This document shows, piece after piece, positions 9,563-17,209 of a DNA stretch of 64,000 bases; position 1 is the first letter of the stretch; every line of letters starts with the position of its first letter. The position numbers were made by a program, and so were the translations under genes. The notes under the pieces were generated by a model. That model saw nothing but the letters and a program-made list of their open reading frames with translations. It had not been told where the DNA came from and searched no databases. The stretch comes from Roseomonas fluvialis (lineage in GTDB: Bacteria; Pseudomonadota; Alphaproteobacteria; Acetobacterales; Acetobacteraceae), in assembly GCF_022846615.1 (NCBI RefSeq), contig NZ_AP025637.1, positions 2,815,001-2,879,000 of the forward strand, read 5' to 3'.

Positions 9563-9596
9563 CGCGGGCGCGGCGGCAACCACCGCCGCGCCCGCG
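9563..9596 (-). terminator. 14-bp hairpin between the binding-protein gene and the permease genes
   Basis: A perfect 14-bp GC stem (9563-9576 with 9583-9596) closes a six-base loop just after the stop codon of the substrate-binding gene. There is no T-tract. In this position it can act as a partial terminator or as a 3' mRNA stabiliser, keeping the binding protein more abundant than the permease, a common pattern in ABC operons. Confidence 0.65.
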
Positions 9597-9603
9597 GTTC
9601 AGG

Positions 9604-11190
9604 TCAGTTCATCCGCGCCCAGCGGAAATAGGGCTGGTTGTTCGCCATGTGCGGGATGGTGAAGTTGGACCGCATCGCCCAGGGGATCATCTGGTGGTGC
9701 AGCGGGATGTGCGGGACGTCCTCGCGGTAGATGCGCAGCGCCTCGCGGATCGCGTTGTTCCGCGCATCGCCCGACTGGTTCACCATGATGTCGATCAGCG
9801 CATCCATCCGCGGGTTGGAATACCGCCCGTAGTTCCAGATCCCGTTGCCCTGGCCACCATCGCGCGAACGCAGCAGCGACTGGAACGAATACAGCGCATC
9901 GAGCGTGGGGACGCCCCAGCCGAGCAGGTAGATGGAGGTGTCCTCGCGCTGGATCTTCTGGAAGAACGGACCCAGCGGCATGGCATTCAGCTGCGCGCGC
10001 ACGCCGATGCGCGCCCACATCGCCACGATCGCCTGGCAGATCTGCTCGTCGTTGATGTAGCGGTTGTTCGGGCAATCGAGCGTGATGCCGAAGCCGTTCG
10101 GATACCCCGCCTCGGCCAGCAGGGCGCGCGCGCGCGCCTGGTCATAGGGCAGGCGCACGTCTTCCTCGCGCGAGTACCCGTTCACCTGCGGCGGGAAGAA
10201 GGTGCCTGTCACCACCGACTGCCCGCGCATGGTGGTGCGATGGATCGCCTGGATGTCGATCGCCTGGTACAGCGCCTGGCGCACCCGCAGGTCCTTCAGC
10301 GGATTGCGGTCGGTCACGTCGCTGTACAGCAGCCGGTCACGATGCGTGTCCATGGCCAGGAAGATGGTGCGCACCTCCGGCCCCTCGGTCACGCGGATGC
10401 CCGGCGCCGCGCGCAGCCGGTTGAGGTCCTGCAGCGGCGGGTCGAGCACGAAGTCGACTTCGTTCGACAGCAGGGCCGCGATGCGCGTCGCATCGGACGC
10501 GATCGGCCGGTAGATGATCTCGGTGATGTTGCCCTCGCGGCTGCCGGGCTCGGCCCAGCCCCACCAGTCGGTGTTGCGCACCAGCACGGTGCGCACGTCG
10601 GGCTCGCGCACGGACAGGCGGAAGGCGCCGGTGCCGTTGGTGTTGCGGGTGGTGTGCATCTCCTCCCGGTTGCGCGTGTTCTGCGGGCGGGTGGAATTGT
10701 GCTGCTCGGACCACGACCGCGACATGATCATCAGTGACGCGATCTTGTTGGGCAGGATCGGGTCGGGCACGCGGGTGATGATGTCGACGATGAAGGGTTC
10801 GACCTGCACGGCGCGGTCGATGGTGTCGACGAAGATGCCGTAGTTGGAGGTCGGCTGCTGCGCGCGGGTGATCGAGAACACCGCGTCATCGGCCGTAAAG
10901 GCCTGGCCTTCGTGGAACTTCACGCCCTCGCGCAGCCAGAAGCGCCAGCGGTTGGGTTCCACCTGCTCCCACCGCGTCGCCAGGCCCGGCGCCAGGCCGA
11001 GTTCCTGCGTGCGCTGGATCAGCGGGTCATAGATCTGCTGCAGCACCATGGTCACGGTGCCGAGGTTCTGGCTGTGCGGGTCCATGGTGTTCGGATCGCC
11101 CGACGCGGCCCAGCGCACCGTGCGCGCCTCGCCCAGTCCCGCCGCGCCCAGGCCCACGGCCAGTGCGGCCGCCATCAGCAGCTTACGCAT
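9604..11190 (-). CDS. ABC transporter substrate-binding protein, family 5 (peptide type)
   Basis: A 528-residue periplasmic binding protein of SBP family 5 with signal peptide MRKLLMAAALAVGLGAAGLGEA. Family marks include TMDPHSQN near the N-terminus, LATRWEQVEPNRWRFWLREGVKFHEGQAFTADDAVFSI, and the late LDCPNNRYINDEQICQAIVAMWARIGV. It is the first gene of the Dpp/Opp-like operon and delivers the substrate to the permeases. The ligand cannot be read from the sequence: family 5 members bind peptides, but also nickel, opines or glutathione. A GGGAG/AAAGGG purine run precedes the ATG. Confidence 0.93.
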   Translation of the reverse strand: MRKLLMAAALAVGLGAAGLGEARTVRWAASGDPNTMDPHSQNLGTVTMVLQQIYDPLIQRTQELGLAPGLATRWEQVEPNRWRFWLREGVKFHEGQAFTADDAVFSITRAQQPTSNYGIFVDTIDRAVQVEPFIVDIITRVPDPILPNKIASLMIMSRSWSEQHNSTRPQNTRNREEMHTTRNTNGTGAFRLSVREPDVRTVLVRNTDWWGWAEPGSREGNITEIIYRPIASDATRIAALLSNEVDFVLDPPLQDLNRLRAAPGIRVTEGPEVRTIFLAMDTHRDRLLYSDVTDRNPLKDLRVRQALYQAIDIQAIHRTTMRGQSVVTGTFFPPQVNGYSREEDVRLPYDQARARALLAEAGYPNGFGITLDCPNNRYINDEQICQAIVAMWARIGVRAQLNAMPLGPFFQKIQREDTSIYLLGWGVPTLDALYSFQSLLRSRDGGQGNGIWNYGRYSNPRMDALIDIMVNQSGDARNNAIREALRIYREDVPHIPLHHQMIPWAMRSNFTIPHMANNQPYFRWARMN

Positions 11191-11241
11191 CCCTTTGCAC
11201 TCCCTTTTTTCGCGGCCAGGGACGACCCGGCAAGCCGGCGC

Positions 11242-12318
11242 CTATACGTCGCCCGTCGGCGGCGTGGAAGGGGTTTCCGCCCCGCCGGCGAATTCCAGCA
11301 GCAGCGTGTAGCCCACCGCGAGCACCACCGGCCCCAGGAACAGCCCCAGGAAGCCGAAGGCAAACACGCCCCCCAGCGCGCCCAGCAGCGTCAGCAGCAG
11401 CGGCAGGTTCGCCCCGCGCGCGATCGCCCAGGGCCGGATGAAATTGTCCACGGAACTGATCACCAGCGCGCCGTAGAGCGCCATGAAGATGCCCCAGCCG
11501 TTCTGCCCCTGCGTGAACAGCCACAGGCTGGCCGGGATCCAGATCAGCGGCGCGCCGACCGGAAAGATCGAGATCACCCCCGCCACCACCGCCAGCAGCA
11601 CCGGCTGCGGCACGCCGGCCACCGCCAGGCCGATCGCCGTCAGCACGCCCTGCGCCACCGCCGTGCCGACCAGCCCCCATACCACCCCGCGCGTGACATC
11701 GGCGGCCAGGCGCAGCATCCGCACGCCGGTCGCCCCGGCCAGGCGGTCCATCAGCGCGCTGGCACGCCGCGCCATGGCTGGCCCGTCGCGGTAGAAAAAG
11801 AACGCCAGCAGGATCGCGAGCAGCAGTTCCGCCAGCCCCGACAGGATCGCCAGCAGCACCGTCACGCTCTGCTGCGTGATGGTTCCGGCATAGGGCCGCA
11901 GCAGGCCCGCCAGGCCCAGCAGGTCGAATTCCGCATCGCCCATCCAGCCGCGAACCCAGCCGCCCACCACCGGCAACCCACCCAGCCAGGCGCCGAGCCC
12001 CGGCAAGCCGCCGACCAGCAACGCCTCGATCGAGGCCGACAGCGCCTCCACCTCGCCCCGGCTGGTGGGTGCGGCCAGCGCGATCGGCAGCCCGACCAGC
12101 AGGAACATCGCCCCCACCATCACCGCCGCGGCGCCGCTGGGCGAGAAACGGTCGTTCTCGCGCAGGAAGGCGAAGACCGGCCAGGTCGCGAAGACGATGA
12201 TCACCGCCCAGAACAGCGCCGAGATGAAGGGCCGCAGCACCAGCAGGCACGCGATCCCAAGCGCGGCCAGCGCCGCGATTCCGACCAGCCTCGCCGTCCG
12301 CGCCGCATGCATCGCCAT
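11242..12318 (-). CDS. AI-2E family transporter (PerM/YdiK-like membrane protein)
   Basis: A 358-residue membrane protein with about eight hydrophobic segments. It has the AI-2E family pattern: two helices at the N-terminus (LVGIAALAALGIACLLVLRPFISALFWAVIIVFATWPVF), a periplasmic region, then FFFYRDGP and the conserved VISSVDNFIRPWAIARGANLP segment with the final LGVFLGP-like GLFLGPVVLAVGYTLL. Transport substrates are mostly unknown. The start at 12318 avoids an arginine-rich upstream extension. It is monocistronic, running divergently from hyi. Confidence 0.88.
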   Translation of the reverse strand: MAMHAARTARLVGIAALAALGIACLLVLRPFISALFWAVIIVFATWPVFAFLRENDRFSPSGAAAVMVGAMFLLVGLPIALAAPTSRGEVEALSASIEALLVGGLPGLGAWLGGLPVVGGWVRGWMGDAEFDLLGLAGLLRPYAGTITQQSVTVLLAILSGLAELLLAILLAFFFYRDGPAMARRASALMDRLAGATGVRMLRLAADVTRGVVWGLVGTAVAQGVLTAIGLAVAGVPQPVLLAVVAGVISIFPVGAPLIWIPASLWLFTQGQNGWGIFMALYGALVISSVDNFIRPWAIARGANLPLLLTLLGALGGVFAFGFLGLFLGPVVLAVGYTLLLEFAGGAETPSTPPTGDV

Positions 12319-12421
12319 CGTCCCATCCTGCCGCAAGCCCCGCCGCGACGCGAGGCGCCCCGCTTTCGCCGCGCCGCGTGGCGCCCTACCCTCGCCCCCC
12401 ACACGCCCGGGGGAACCGACC

Positions 12422-13201
12422 ATGCCGCGCTTTGCCGCCAACCTGTCGATGATGTTCACCGAGGTGCCCTTCCTCGAGCGCTTCGAAGCGGCCGCCAAGG
12501 CCGGCTTCAAGGCCGTCGAATTCCTGTTCCCCTATGACTTCGCGCCGGCCGAGATCGCCACCCGCCTCACGGACAACGGGCTGCAGCAGGTGCTGTTCAA
12601 CGCGCCCCCCGGCGACTGGACCAATGGCGAACGCGGCATGGCCGCCCTGCCCGGCCGCCAGCAGGAATTCCGCGACGCCATTCTCAAGGCACTCGACTAC
12701 TGCGCCGCGCTGTCCTGCCCGCGCCTGCACGTCATGGCAGGCCTGGCGCCGGCGGGCGTGCCGCACGACACGCTGACCGCAACCTATGGCGCGAACCTGG
12801 CATGGGCGGCGGAACACTGCGGCAAGGCCGGCGTGAAGCCGGTGATCGAACCGATCAACCACCGCGACATCCCGGGCTTCTTCCTCAACACCACCGACCA
12901 GGCCGCCGCCATCATCAACGCCGTCGGGCCGGACAAGGTCGGCATGCAATTCGACCTCTATCACTGCCAGATCACCGAAGGCGACATCGTCAAGCGCGTG
13001 GAAAAGCACCTGCCGCTGATCGCCCACATGCAGGTGGCCGACAATCCCGGCCGCAACGAACCCGGTACCGGCGAGGTCAACTGGCCCTTCGTGTTCCAGC
13101 GCATCGACGCGCTGGGCTTCCGCGGCTGGATCGGCTGCGAATACCGCCCGGCGAACGAGACGGTGGCGGGGCTCGGCTGGTTCGCGCCCTACCGGGCGTA
13201 G
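12422..13201 (+). CDS. hyi: Hydroxypyruvate isomerase / 2-oxo-tartronate isomerase family TIM-barrel enzyme
   Basis: A 259-residue TIM-barrel isomerase that interconverts hydroxypyruvate and tartronate semialdehyde (or 2-oxo-tartronate in some relatives). Seen: MPRFAANLSMMFTEVPFLERFEAAAKAGFKAVEFLFPYDF, the metal-site regions EPINHRDIPGFFL, MQFDLYHCQITEGD and HMQVADNPGRNEPGTGEVNW, and the closing GCEYRP. The reductase for tartronate semialdehyde is encoded 730 bp downstream, which supports a role in glyoxylate/glycerate metabolism. Its last 13 bp overlap the convergent gene on the minus strand. Confidence 0.9.
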   Translation: MPRFAANLSMMFTEVPFLERFEAAAKAGFKAVEFLFPYDFAPAEIATRLTDNGLQQVLFNAPPGDWTNGERGMAALPGRQQEFRDAILKALDYCAALSCPRLHVMAGLAPAGVPHDTLTATYGANLAWAAEHCGKAGVKPVIEPINHRDIPGFFLNTTDQAAAIINAVGPDKVGMQFDLYHCQITEGDIVKRVEKHLPLIAHMQVADNPGRNEPGTGEVNWPFVFQRIDALGFRGWIGCEYRPANETVAGLGWFAPYRA

Positions 13202-13725
13202 CGCGCCAACGGCGCGGCGTCGCGCACCCGCGCGGCCCGCGGCGCCTGGCAATCCTGCGCCAGGTGGCCGATCTCGCGCGCCAGCGCCTCGAGCCCGACC
13301 GCGACGCCGAACTCGCTGCCCACCTGCAGCACCGCGGCGGTCGTCGCCGTCTCAGGCACGCCGGCGACGCCCGCAAGGGCGGCGCGGAACGACGCCTCGT
13401 CCACCACGATCCGCAGCCGGTCCGCATCCGGGCGCTGCACCGCCAGCAGCCGCACCTCCTGCCAACCGCGCTCGGCATCGCCGAGGTCGAAGGTGATCGG
13501 CGCCCCCACGGGGAAGTCGGCGCCATGCAGATCGAGGCTCCAGACGCCCGTGCCGGGGCAGGAGAATTCGAGCGTCAGCGCCGCCGGCTGCTGCCCGAGC
13601 CCGGACCCCAGTACCGACAGCAGCGGCCGCCCGGTCAGGAAGTCGGCCTCGCGCACGAAACTGTCCTGCGCATGCGCGGCGGGCGCTGCGGCAAGGGCGG
13701 CGAGAAGGCAGAACAGAGGGCGCAT
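13189..13725 (-). CDS. Hypothetical secreted protein
   Basis: A 178-residue protein with a signal peptide (MRPLFCLLAALAAAPAAHAQ); an ATG five codons upstream is possible. The mature part reads as a small beta-rich domain (LTLEFSCPGTGVWSLDLHGADFPVGAPITFDLGD) with a helical end, and has only two cysteines. I do not recognise the family. It overlaps the 3' end of hyi convergently, and its upstream region is shared with the promoter region of the tartronate semialdehyde reductase gene. Confidence 0.6.
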   Translation of the reverse strand: MRPLFCLLAALAAAPAAHAQDSFVREADFLTGRPLLSVLGSGLGQQPAALTLEFSCPGTGVWSLDLHGADFPVGAPITFDLGDAERGWQEVRLLAVQRPDADRLRIVVDEASFRAALAGVAGVPETATTAAVLQVGSEFGVAVGLEALAREIGHLAQDCQAPRAARVRDAAPLARYAR

Positions 13726-13743
13726 GGCATGCTGGATCATTTT

Positions 13744-13757
13744 TTGGACCAGACCAA
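13744..13757. promoter_or_regulatory. Possible GntR/FadR-type operator
   Basis: TTGG and CCAA flank ACCAGA, giving the TTGG-N6-CCAA shape seen in operators of the FadR branch of GntR regulators. It lies in the 205-bp gap between divergent genes, in a locally AT-richer stretch, upstream of the tartronate semialdehyde reductase gene. No GntR gene is in the window, so this is only a candidate. Confidence 0.3.
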
Positions 13758-13930
13758 TAAGCTAATCTACCATTGCGATAGAGACTCGTCATCAAGAAAT
13801 TCCTTGCAAATGTCCTAACCGTCGCTTCGCAGGCGAGTCGCTACTCCCGCATGTTCCCTGCGCCGCGCCTGCGCTATGTGACCGGCAGGCGCGACCGCCG
13901 CCCTCATCACCCCACCCCGGAGAGAAACGC

Positions 13931-14815
13931 ATGAAGATCGCCTTCATCGGCCTTGGCATCATGGGCCGCCCCATGGCCGGCCATCTCAAGGCCGCCGGGC
14001 ACGACATCACCGTGGTCGAGCGCGCCAGCCTGACCGCCGAGGACCGCGCCGCGCATGCCGTCGCCCCGACCATCGCCGCCGCCGTCGCGGCCGCCGAGGC
14101 GGTCATCCTGATGGTCCCCGACACCCCCGACGTGGAGGCCGTGCTGTTCGGCGCCGGCGGCGTGGCGGAGGGGCTGAAGCCCGGCACGCTGGTGATCGAC
14201 ATGTCCTCGATCAGCCCGACCGAGACCAAGAAATTCGCCGAGAAGATCGCGGCCAAGGGCGGCGACTATGTCGATGCGCCGGTCTCCGGCGGCGAGGTCG
14301 GCGCCAAGCAGGCCAGCCTGACCATCATGTGCGGTGGCTCGGATGCCGCCTTCGAACGCGCCAAGCCGCTGTTCGAAGCCATGGGCAAGAACATCACCCT
14401 GGTCGGCCCGGTCGGTGCGGGACAGACCTGCAAGGTCGCCAACCAGATCATCGTCGCGCTGACCATCGAGGCGGTGGCCGAGGCGCTGACCTTCGCCTCG
14501 AAGGCCGGCGCGGACCCCGCCAAGGTCCGCCAGGCGCTGATGGGCGGTCTCGCGACCTCGCGGATCCTGGAACTCCACGGGGAGCGCATGATCAAGCGCA
14601 CCTTCGCGCCCGGCTTCCGCATCCGGCTGCACCAGAAGGACCTCAACCTCGCCCTGTCGGCCGGGCGGGACCTCGGCGTCGCACTCCCGAACACCGCCTC
14701 CACCCAGCAGCTGTTCGCCGCGGTGGCCGCGGCCGGCGGTGCCGAGCTCGATCATTCCGGCCTGGTCAAGGCGCTCGAGACGCTCGCCGCCCACAAGGTT
14801 GCCGAGGACGCGTGA
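13931..14815 (+). CDS. glxR: 2-hydroxy-3-oxopropionate (tartronate semialdehyde) reductase
   Basis: A 294-residue beta-hydroxyacid dehydrogenase that reduces tartronate semialdehyde to glycerate with NAD(P)H. Seen: the Rossmann motif GLGIMGRPM at residues 7-15, the substrate-binding DAPVSGGEVGAKQASLTIMCGG, the catalytic-Lys region GQTCKVANQIIVALTIEAVAEAL and FRIRLHQKDLNLAL near the C-terminus. GGAGAGAAA precedes the ATG. With hyi upstream it forms the glyoxylate-to-glycerate branch; glyoxylate carboligase is not in the window. Confidence 0.92.
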   Translation: MKIAFIGLGIMGRPMAGHLKAAGHDITVVERASLTAEDRAAHAVAPTIAAAVAAAEAVILMVPDTPDVEAVLFGAGGVAEGLKPGTLVIDMSSISPTETKKFAEKIAAKGGDYVDAPVSGGEVGAKQASLTIMCGGSDAAFERAKPLFEAMGKNITLVGPVGAGQTCKVANQIIVALTIEAVAEALTFASKAGADPAKVRQALMGGLATSRILELHGERMIKRTFAPGFRIRLHQKDLNLALSAGRDLGVALPNTASTQQLFAAVAAAGGAELDHSGLVKALETLAAHKVAEDA

Positions 14816-14822
14816 CCCCGCA

Positions 14823-14846
14823 CCCGGCGCGGGAAACCGCGCCGGG
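14823..14846 (+). terminator. Hairpin after the reductase gene
   Basis: A 10-bp perfect GC stem (14823-14832 with 14837-14846) closed by a GAAA tetraloop begins 8 bp after the stop codon. No T-tract follows, as is common in such high-GC genomes. Confidence 0.6.
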
Positions 14847-14859
14847 ATGCCCGCCGTGA

Positions 14860-14876
14860 GATTTCGTCTCGAAATC
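14860..14876. promoter_or_regulatory. Palindromic operator candidate upstream of the XRE regulator
   Basis: GATTTCG, three bases, CGAAATC: a perfect 7-bp inverted repeat 49 bp before the ATG of the XRE gene, in an otherwise GC-rich region. Position and symmetry suggest autoregulation by the XRE protein. Confidence 0.5.
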
Positions 14877-14925
14877 CGAGGCAATTCCGGCTAATCTGCT
14901 TCACTCACGCCCTCGGGAGGGTCGA

Positions 14926-15804
14926 ATGCGGTTTGCCGAAATCGGTCAGCAGTTGCGCGCCTATCGTCTGGAATCCGGCCTGCGTGCGGAAGAGATCGCC
15001 GCGCGCCTCGGCGTCTCCCGCGCCGCCCTGTATCGCTACGAAAAGGGCGAGGTGATCAAGCTCGACACCATCCGCCGCCTGGCCGAACTGCTGAAGATTT
15101 CCCCGCTGTCGCTGCTGGGCATCGGCGTCGAATATTTCGGCCGCCCGGCCGCCTTCCAGGAACGTCTGCGCCAGATCGAGGAACAATCCGACCAGGTCCT
15201 GCAGGTCGGTGGCGCGGTCGTGTATCCCGTCGCGACCGAGGCCTTCGACGGCGCCCTGGCGGAAGCCTGGACCGAACACGCCGACAATTCCCCCGACCGC
15301 CTGCTCGCGCGCAGCCAGGTCGAGCAGATGCTGGGCCTGCTCGCCGCCCGCAAGAAACTGCACCAGTCCCGCAAGCCCAACATCACCGCCATCCTCGGCG
15401 AGGGGTCGATGCGCCGGATGCTGACCGACGGCGTCGCCCCGGGCCTGGCGCTGTCCGAGCGCGCCCGCATGCGCGCCCGCCTGGCCGCCCGGGCCGAGGC
15501 AGAAGCCATCGCGGATGCGCTGGACTCCGTGCCCATCGGCCTGCAGCTCGGCCTGATCGCGGGCGCCGAGCCCTCCGGTCCCTTCATGGTCATGCGCGGG
15601 CGCGAACGGGCCCATGTGGTCGGCAGCGCCTTCGCCCCGGACGCCCACCCCACCACCGCCAGCGGCGTGGCCTTCATCACCGGCGCCGACGAGGCAATCG
15701 GCACCCACCAGCGCGTGGCCGAAGGCGCCTGGCGCGACGCGCTGAAGGGCCACGAGGCCGCGGCCCGCGTGCGCGCCATGGTGAAGGACGCATTCCCGGC
15801 CTGA
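14926..15804 (+). CDS. XRE-family transcriptional regulator
   Basis: A 292-residue DNA-binding regulator. Residues 7-60 form a helix-turn-helix (LRAYRLESGLRAEEIAARLGVSRAALYRYEKGEVIKLDTIRRLAELL). The remainder is a long regulatory domain with no motif I can name; the PNITAILGEGSMRRMLTDGVAPG segment resembles the effector-binding part of other long XRE regulators. It follows the tartronate semialdehyde reductase gene after a hairpin terminator and a 7-bp inverted repeat, so it may control itself and perhaps the preceding genes. GGAGGG lies before the ATG. Confidence 0.85.
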   Translation: MRFAEIGQQLRAYRLESGLRAEEIAARLGVSRAALYRYEKGEVIKLDTIRRLAELLKISPLSLLGIGVEYFGRPAAFQERLRQIEEQSDQVLQVGGAVVYPVATEAFDGALAEAWTEHADNSPDRLLARSQVEQMLGLLAARKKLHQSRKPNITAILGEGSMRRMLTDGVAPGLALSERARMRARLAARAEAEAIADALDSVPIGLQLGLIAGAEPSGPFMVMRGRERAHVVGSAFAPDAHPTTASGVAFITGADEAIGTHQRVAEGAWRDALKGHEAAARVRAMVKDAFPA

Positions 15805-16012
15805 CCGCAGGAGCGCCGTTCCGCCGGCGCCGGCCCGGACCACGCCCCGCGCAGGCTGGCGAACCCGATCCCGCCTCCCCCATCGCCAACGCCGGCGTCG
15901 CGTCAGCATGCACCGACGCCGTTGCGAAGCCGCACCGCCCGTGCGGATTGCCGCGGCAAGCGCGCGCCGCAGCATGGCCGCGGGTACAGGCCGCGCGACC
16001 TCGCCGCGACGC

Positions 16013-16972
16013 TCAGGCGGCGCGGGGGTTCCCGGGCGCCTCGTCCAGCAGCGCCGCACGCTCGGCGATGCGCGCGCGGATCGGCGCCGGCACCTGCCGC
16101 GCCGACTTCGCATGCGGCGCGTCCATCTCGCCCACCACCCGGCCCTCCGGGTAGAGCGCGACGAACTCGGCGTAGTTGTGGAAGCGGCTGCGCGGCACGT
16201 GGTCGGCGAAGGATTCGACCTCGGCGCCCTCGGCCAGGATCACCTCGTGCCGCGTCAGTTCCAGGCTGAAATAGGTGAAGGTCTCCGCCGACGGGGCGAC
16301 CTGCACGATGCTGGACCCGTTCTGCAGCGCCTTCGACAGGACCAGCACGCCGTCGATGTGCAGCGCATGCATCGGCGAGACATGCAGATCGGCCGAGGGC
16401 ACGCCCTGCGCCAACGCGCCGGCGCGGATGCGCACCGGCCAGGACTCCTCGCGCCCGGCGAAACGGGTGCTGTAGGTCTGGCGCCCGATGAACAGGATCG
16501 GCTCGGCGCGGCCATCGGCGGTCAACACCCGATCCCCGATGCGCAACTCCTCGACCGCGACCTCGCCCGCGGGCGTACGGATGCGGGTGCCGGCGAGGAA
16601 GCAGACCTCGTCGTCACCATCGACGTTGTAGGCAGCGGACAGGCCGGTATCCTTGAAGCCCCCGCCCTCCTCGACGCGGGCGAAGAACCGCACCCCCGAG
16701 GCGTCACCCACCGGACCAAGATCAATGGACGGGAAATTCAGCGTCGAACTGGTGAGGTCCGAGCGCAGCGGCACGCTGGGCTCGAGTTTCACGATGCTGC
16801 CGTCCGTGCGCAGCGCGTAGACCGACGCGCTTCCGGTCACCGGCGTCGGCCCGGACACCGAATAGTTGATCGACACGCCCGACAGCGACGAGACCGCCGG
16901 AGACGGCGCCCCGTTCTGGCCGGGCTGCGGTGTCGGGTTGACGTCCCCGAGCGATACACTCACCACACTCAT
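16013..16972 (-). CDS. Hint-domain (Hedgehog/intein-type) protein
   Basis: A 319-residue protein. Residues 1-118 are a beta-rich segment of low similarity to anything I know. From residue 124 it is a Hint_2 type domain: CFLAGTRIRTPAGEVAVEELRIGDRVLTADGRAEPILFIG, with Cys124 in the position of the autocleavage nucleophile, and SPMHALHIDGVLVLSKALQNGSSIVQV further on. Such domains occur in many alphaproteobacterial secreted proteins alongside RTX repeats. There is no signal peptide, so type I export is possible. No secretion genes are adjacent. The 237 bp upstream holds nothing else I can identify. Confidence 0.85.
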   Translation of the reverse strand: MSVVSVSLGDVNPTPQPGQNGAPSPAVSSLSGVSINYSVSGPTPVTGSASVYALRTDGSIVKLEPSVPLRSDLTSSTLNFPSIDLGPVGDASGVRFFARVEEGGGFKDTGLSAAYNVDGDDEVCFLAGTRIRTPAGEVAVEELRIGDRVLTADGRAEPILFIGRQTYSTRFAGREESWPVRIRAGALAQGVPSADLHVSPMHALHIDGVLVLSKALQNGSSIVQVAPSAETFTYFSLELTRHEVILAEGAEVESFADHVPRSRFHNYAEFVALYPEGRVVGEMDAPHAKSARQVPAPIRARIAERAALLDEAPGNPRAA

Positions 16973-17209
16973 GCAGTCATCTCCAATGGAACCTAGCGAA
17001 CAAAGCGCGACTCATCTGCACATCGCAACGATAGCCCAACAGGGGCTGGCGTGTCTTGCCGCGCTTGCGAAGGCCAGGGCCGCGACCCGACCGCGAATCG
17101 TCCATCGTCGAGTCTGCCAGCAGCAGCGCCGTACCGCATAGTCCGGGGCCGAACGGCCGCCCAGTCACTTTCGCCCCATCAGCCAAAGCCACCGGATCGG
17201 AACCCGTAT

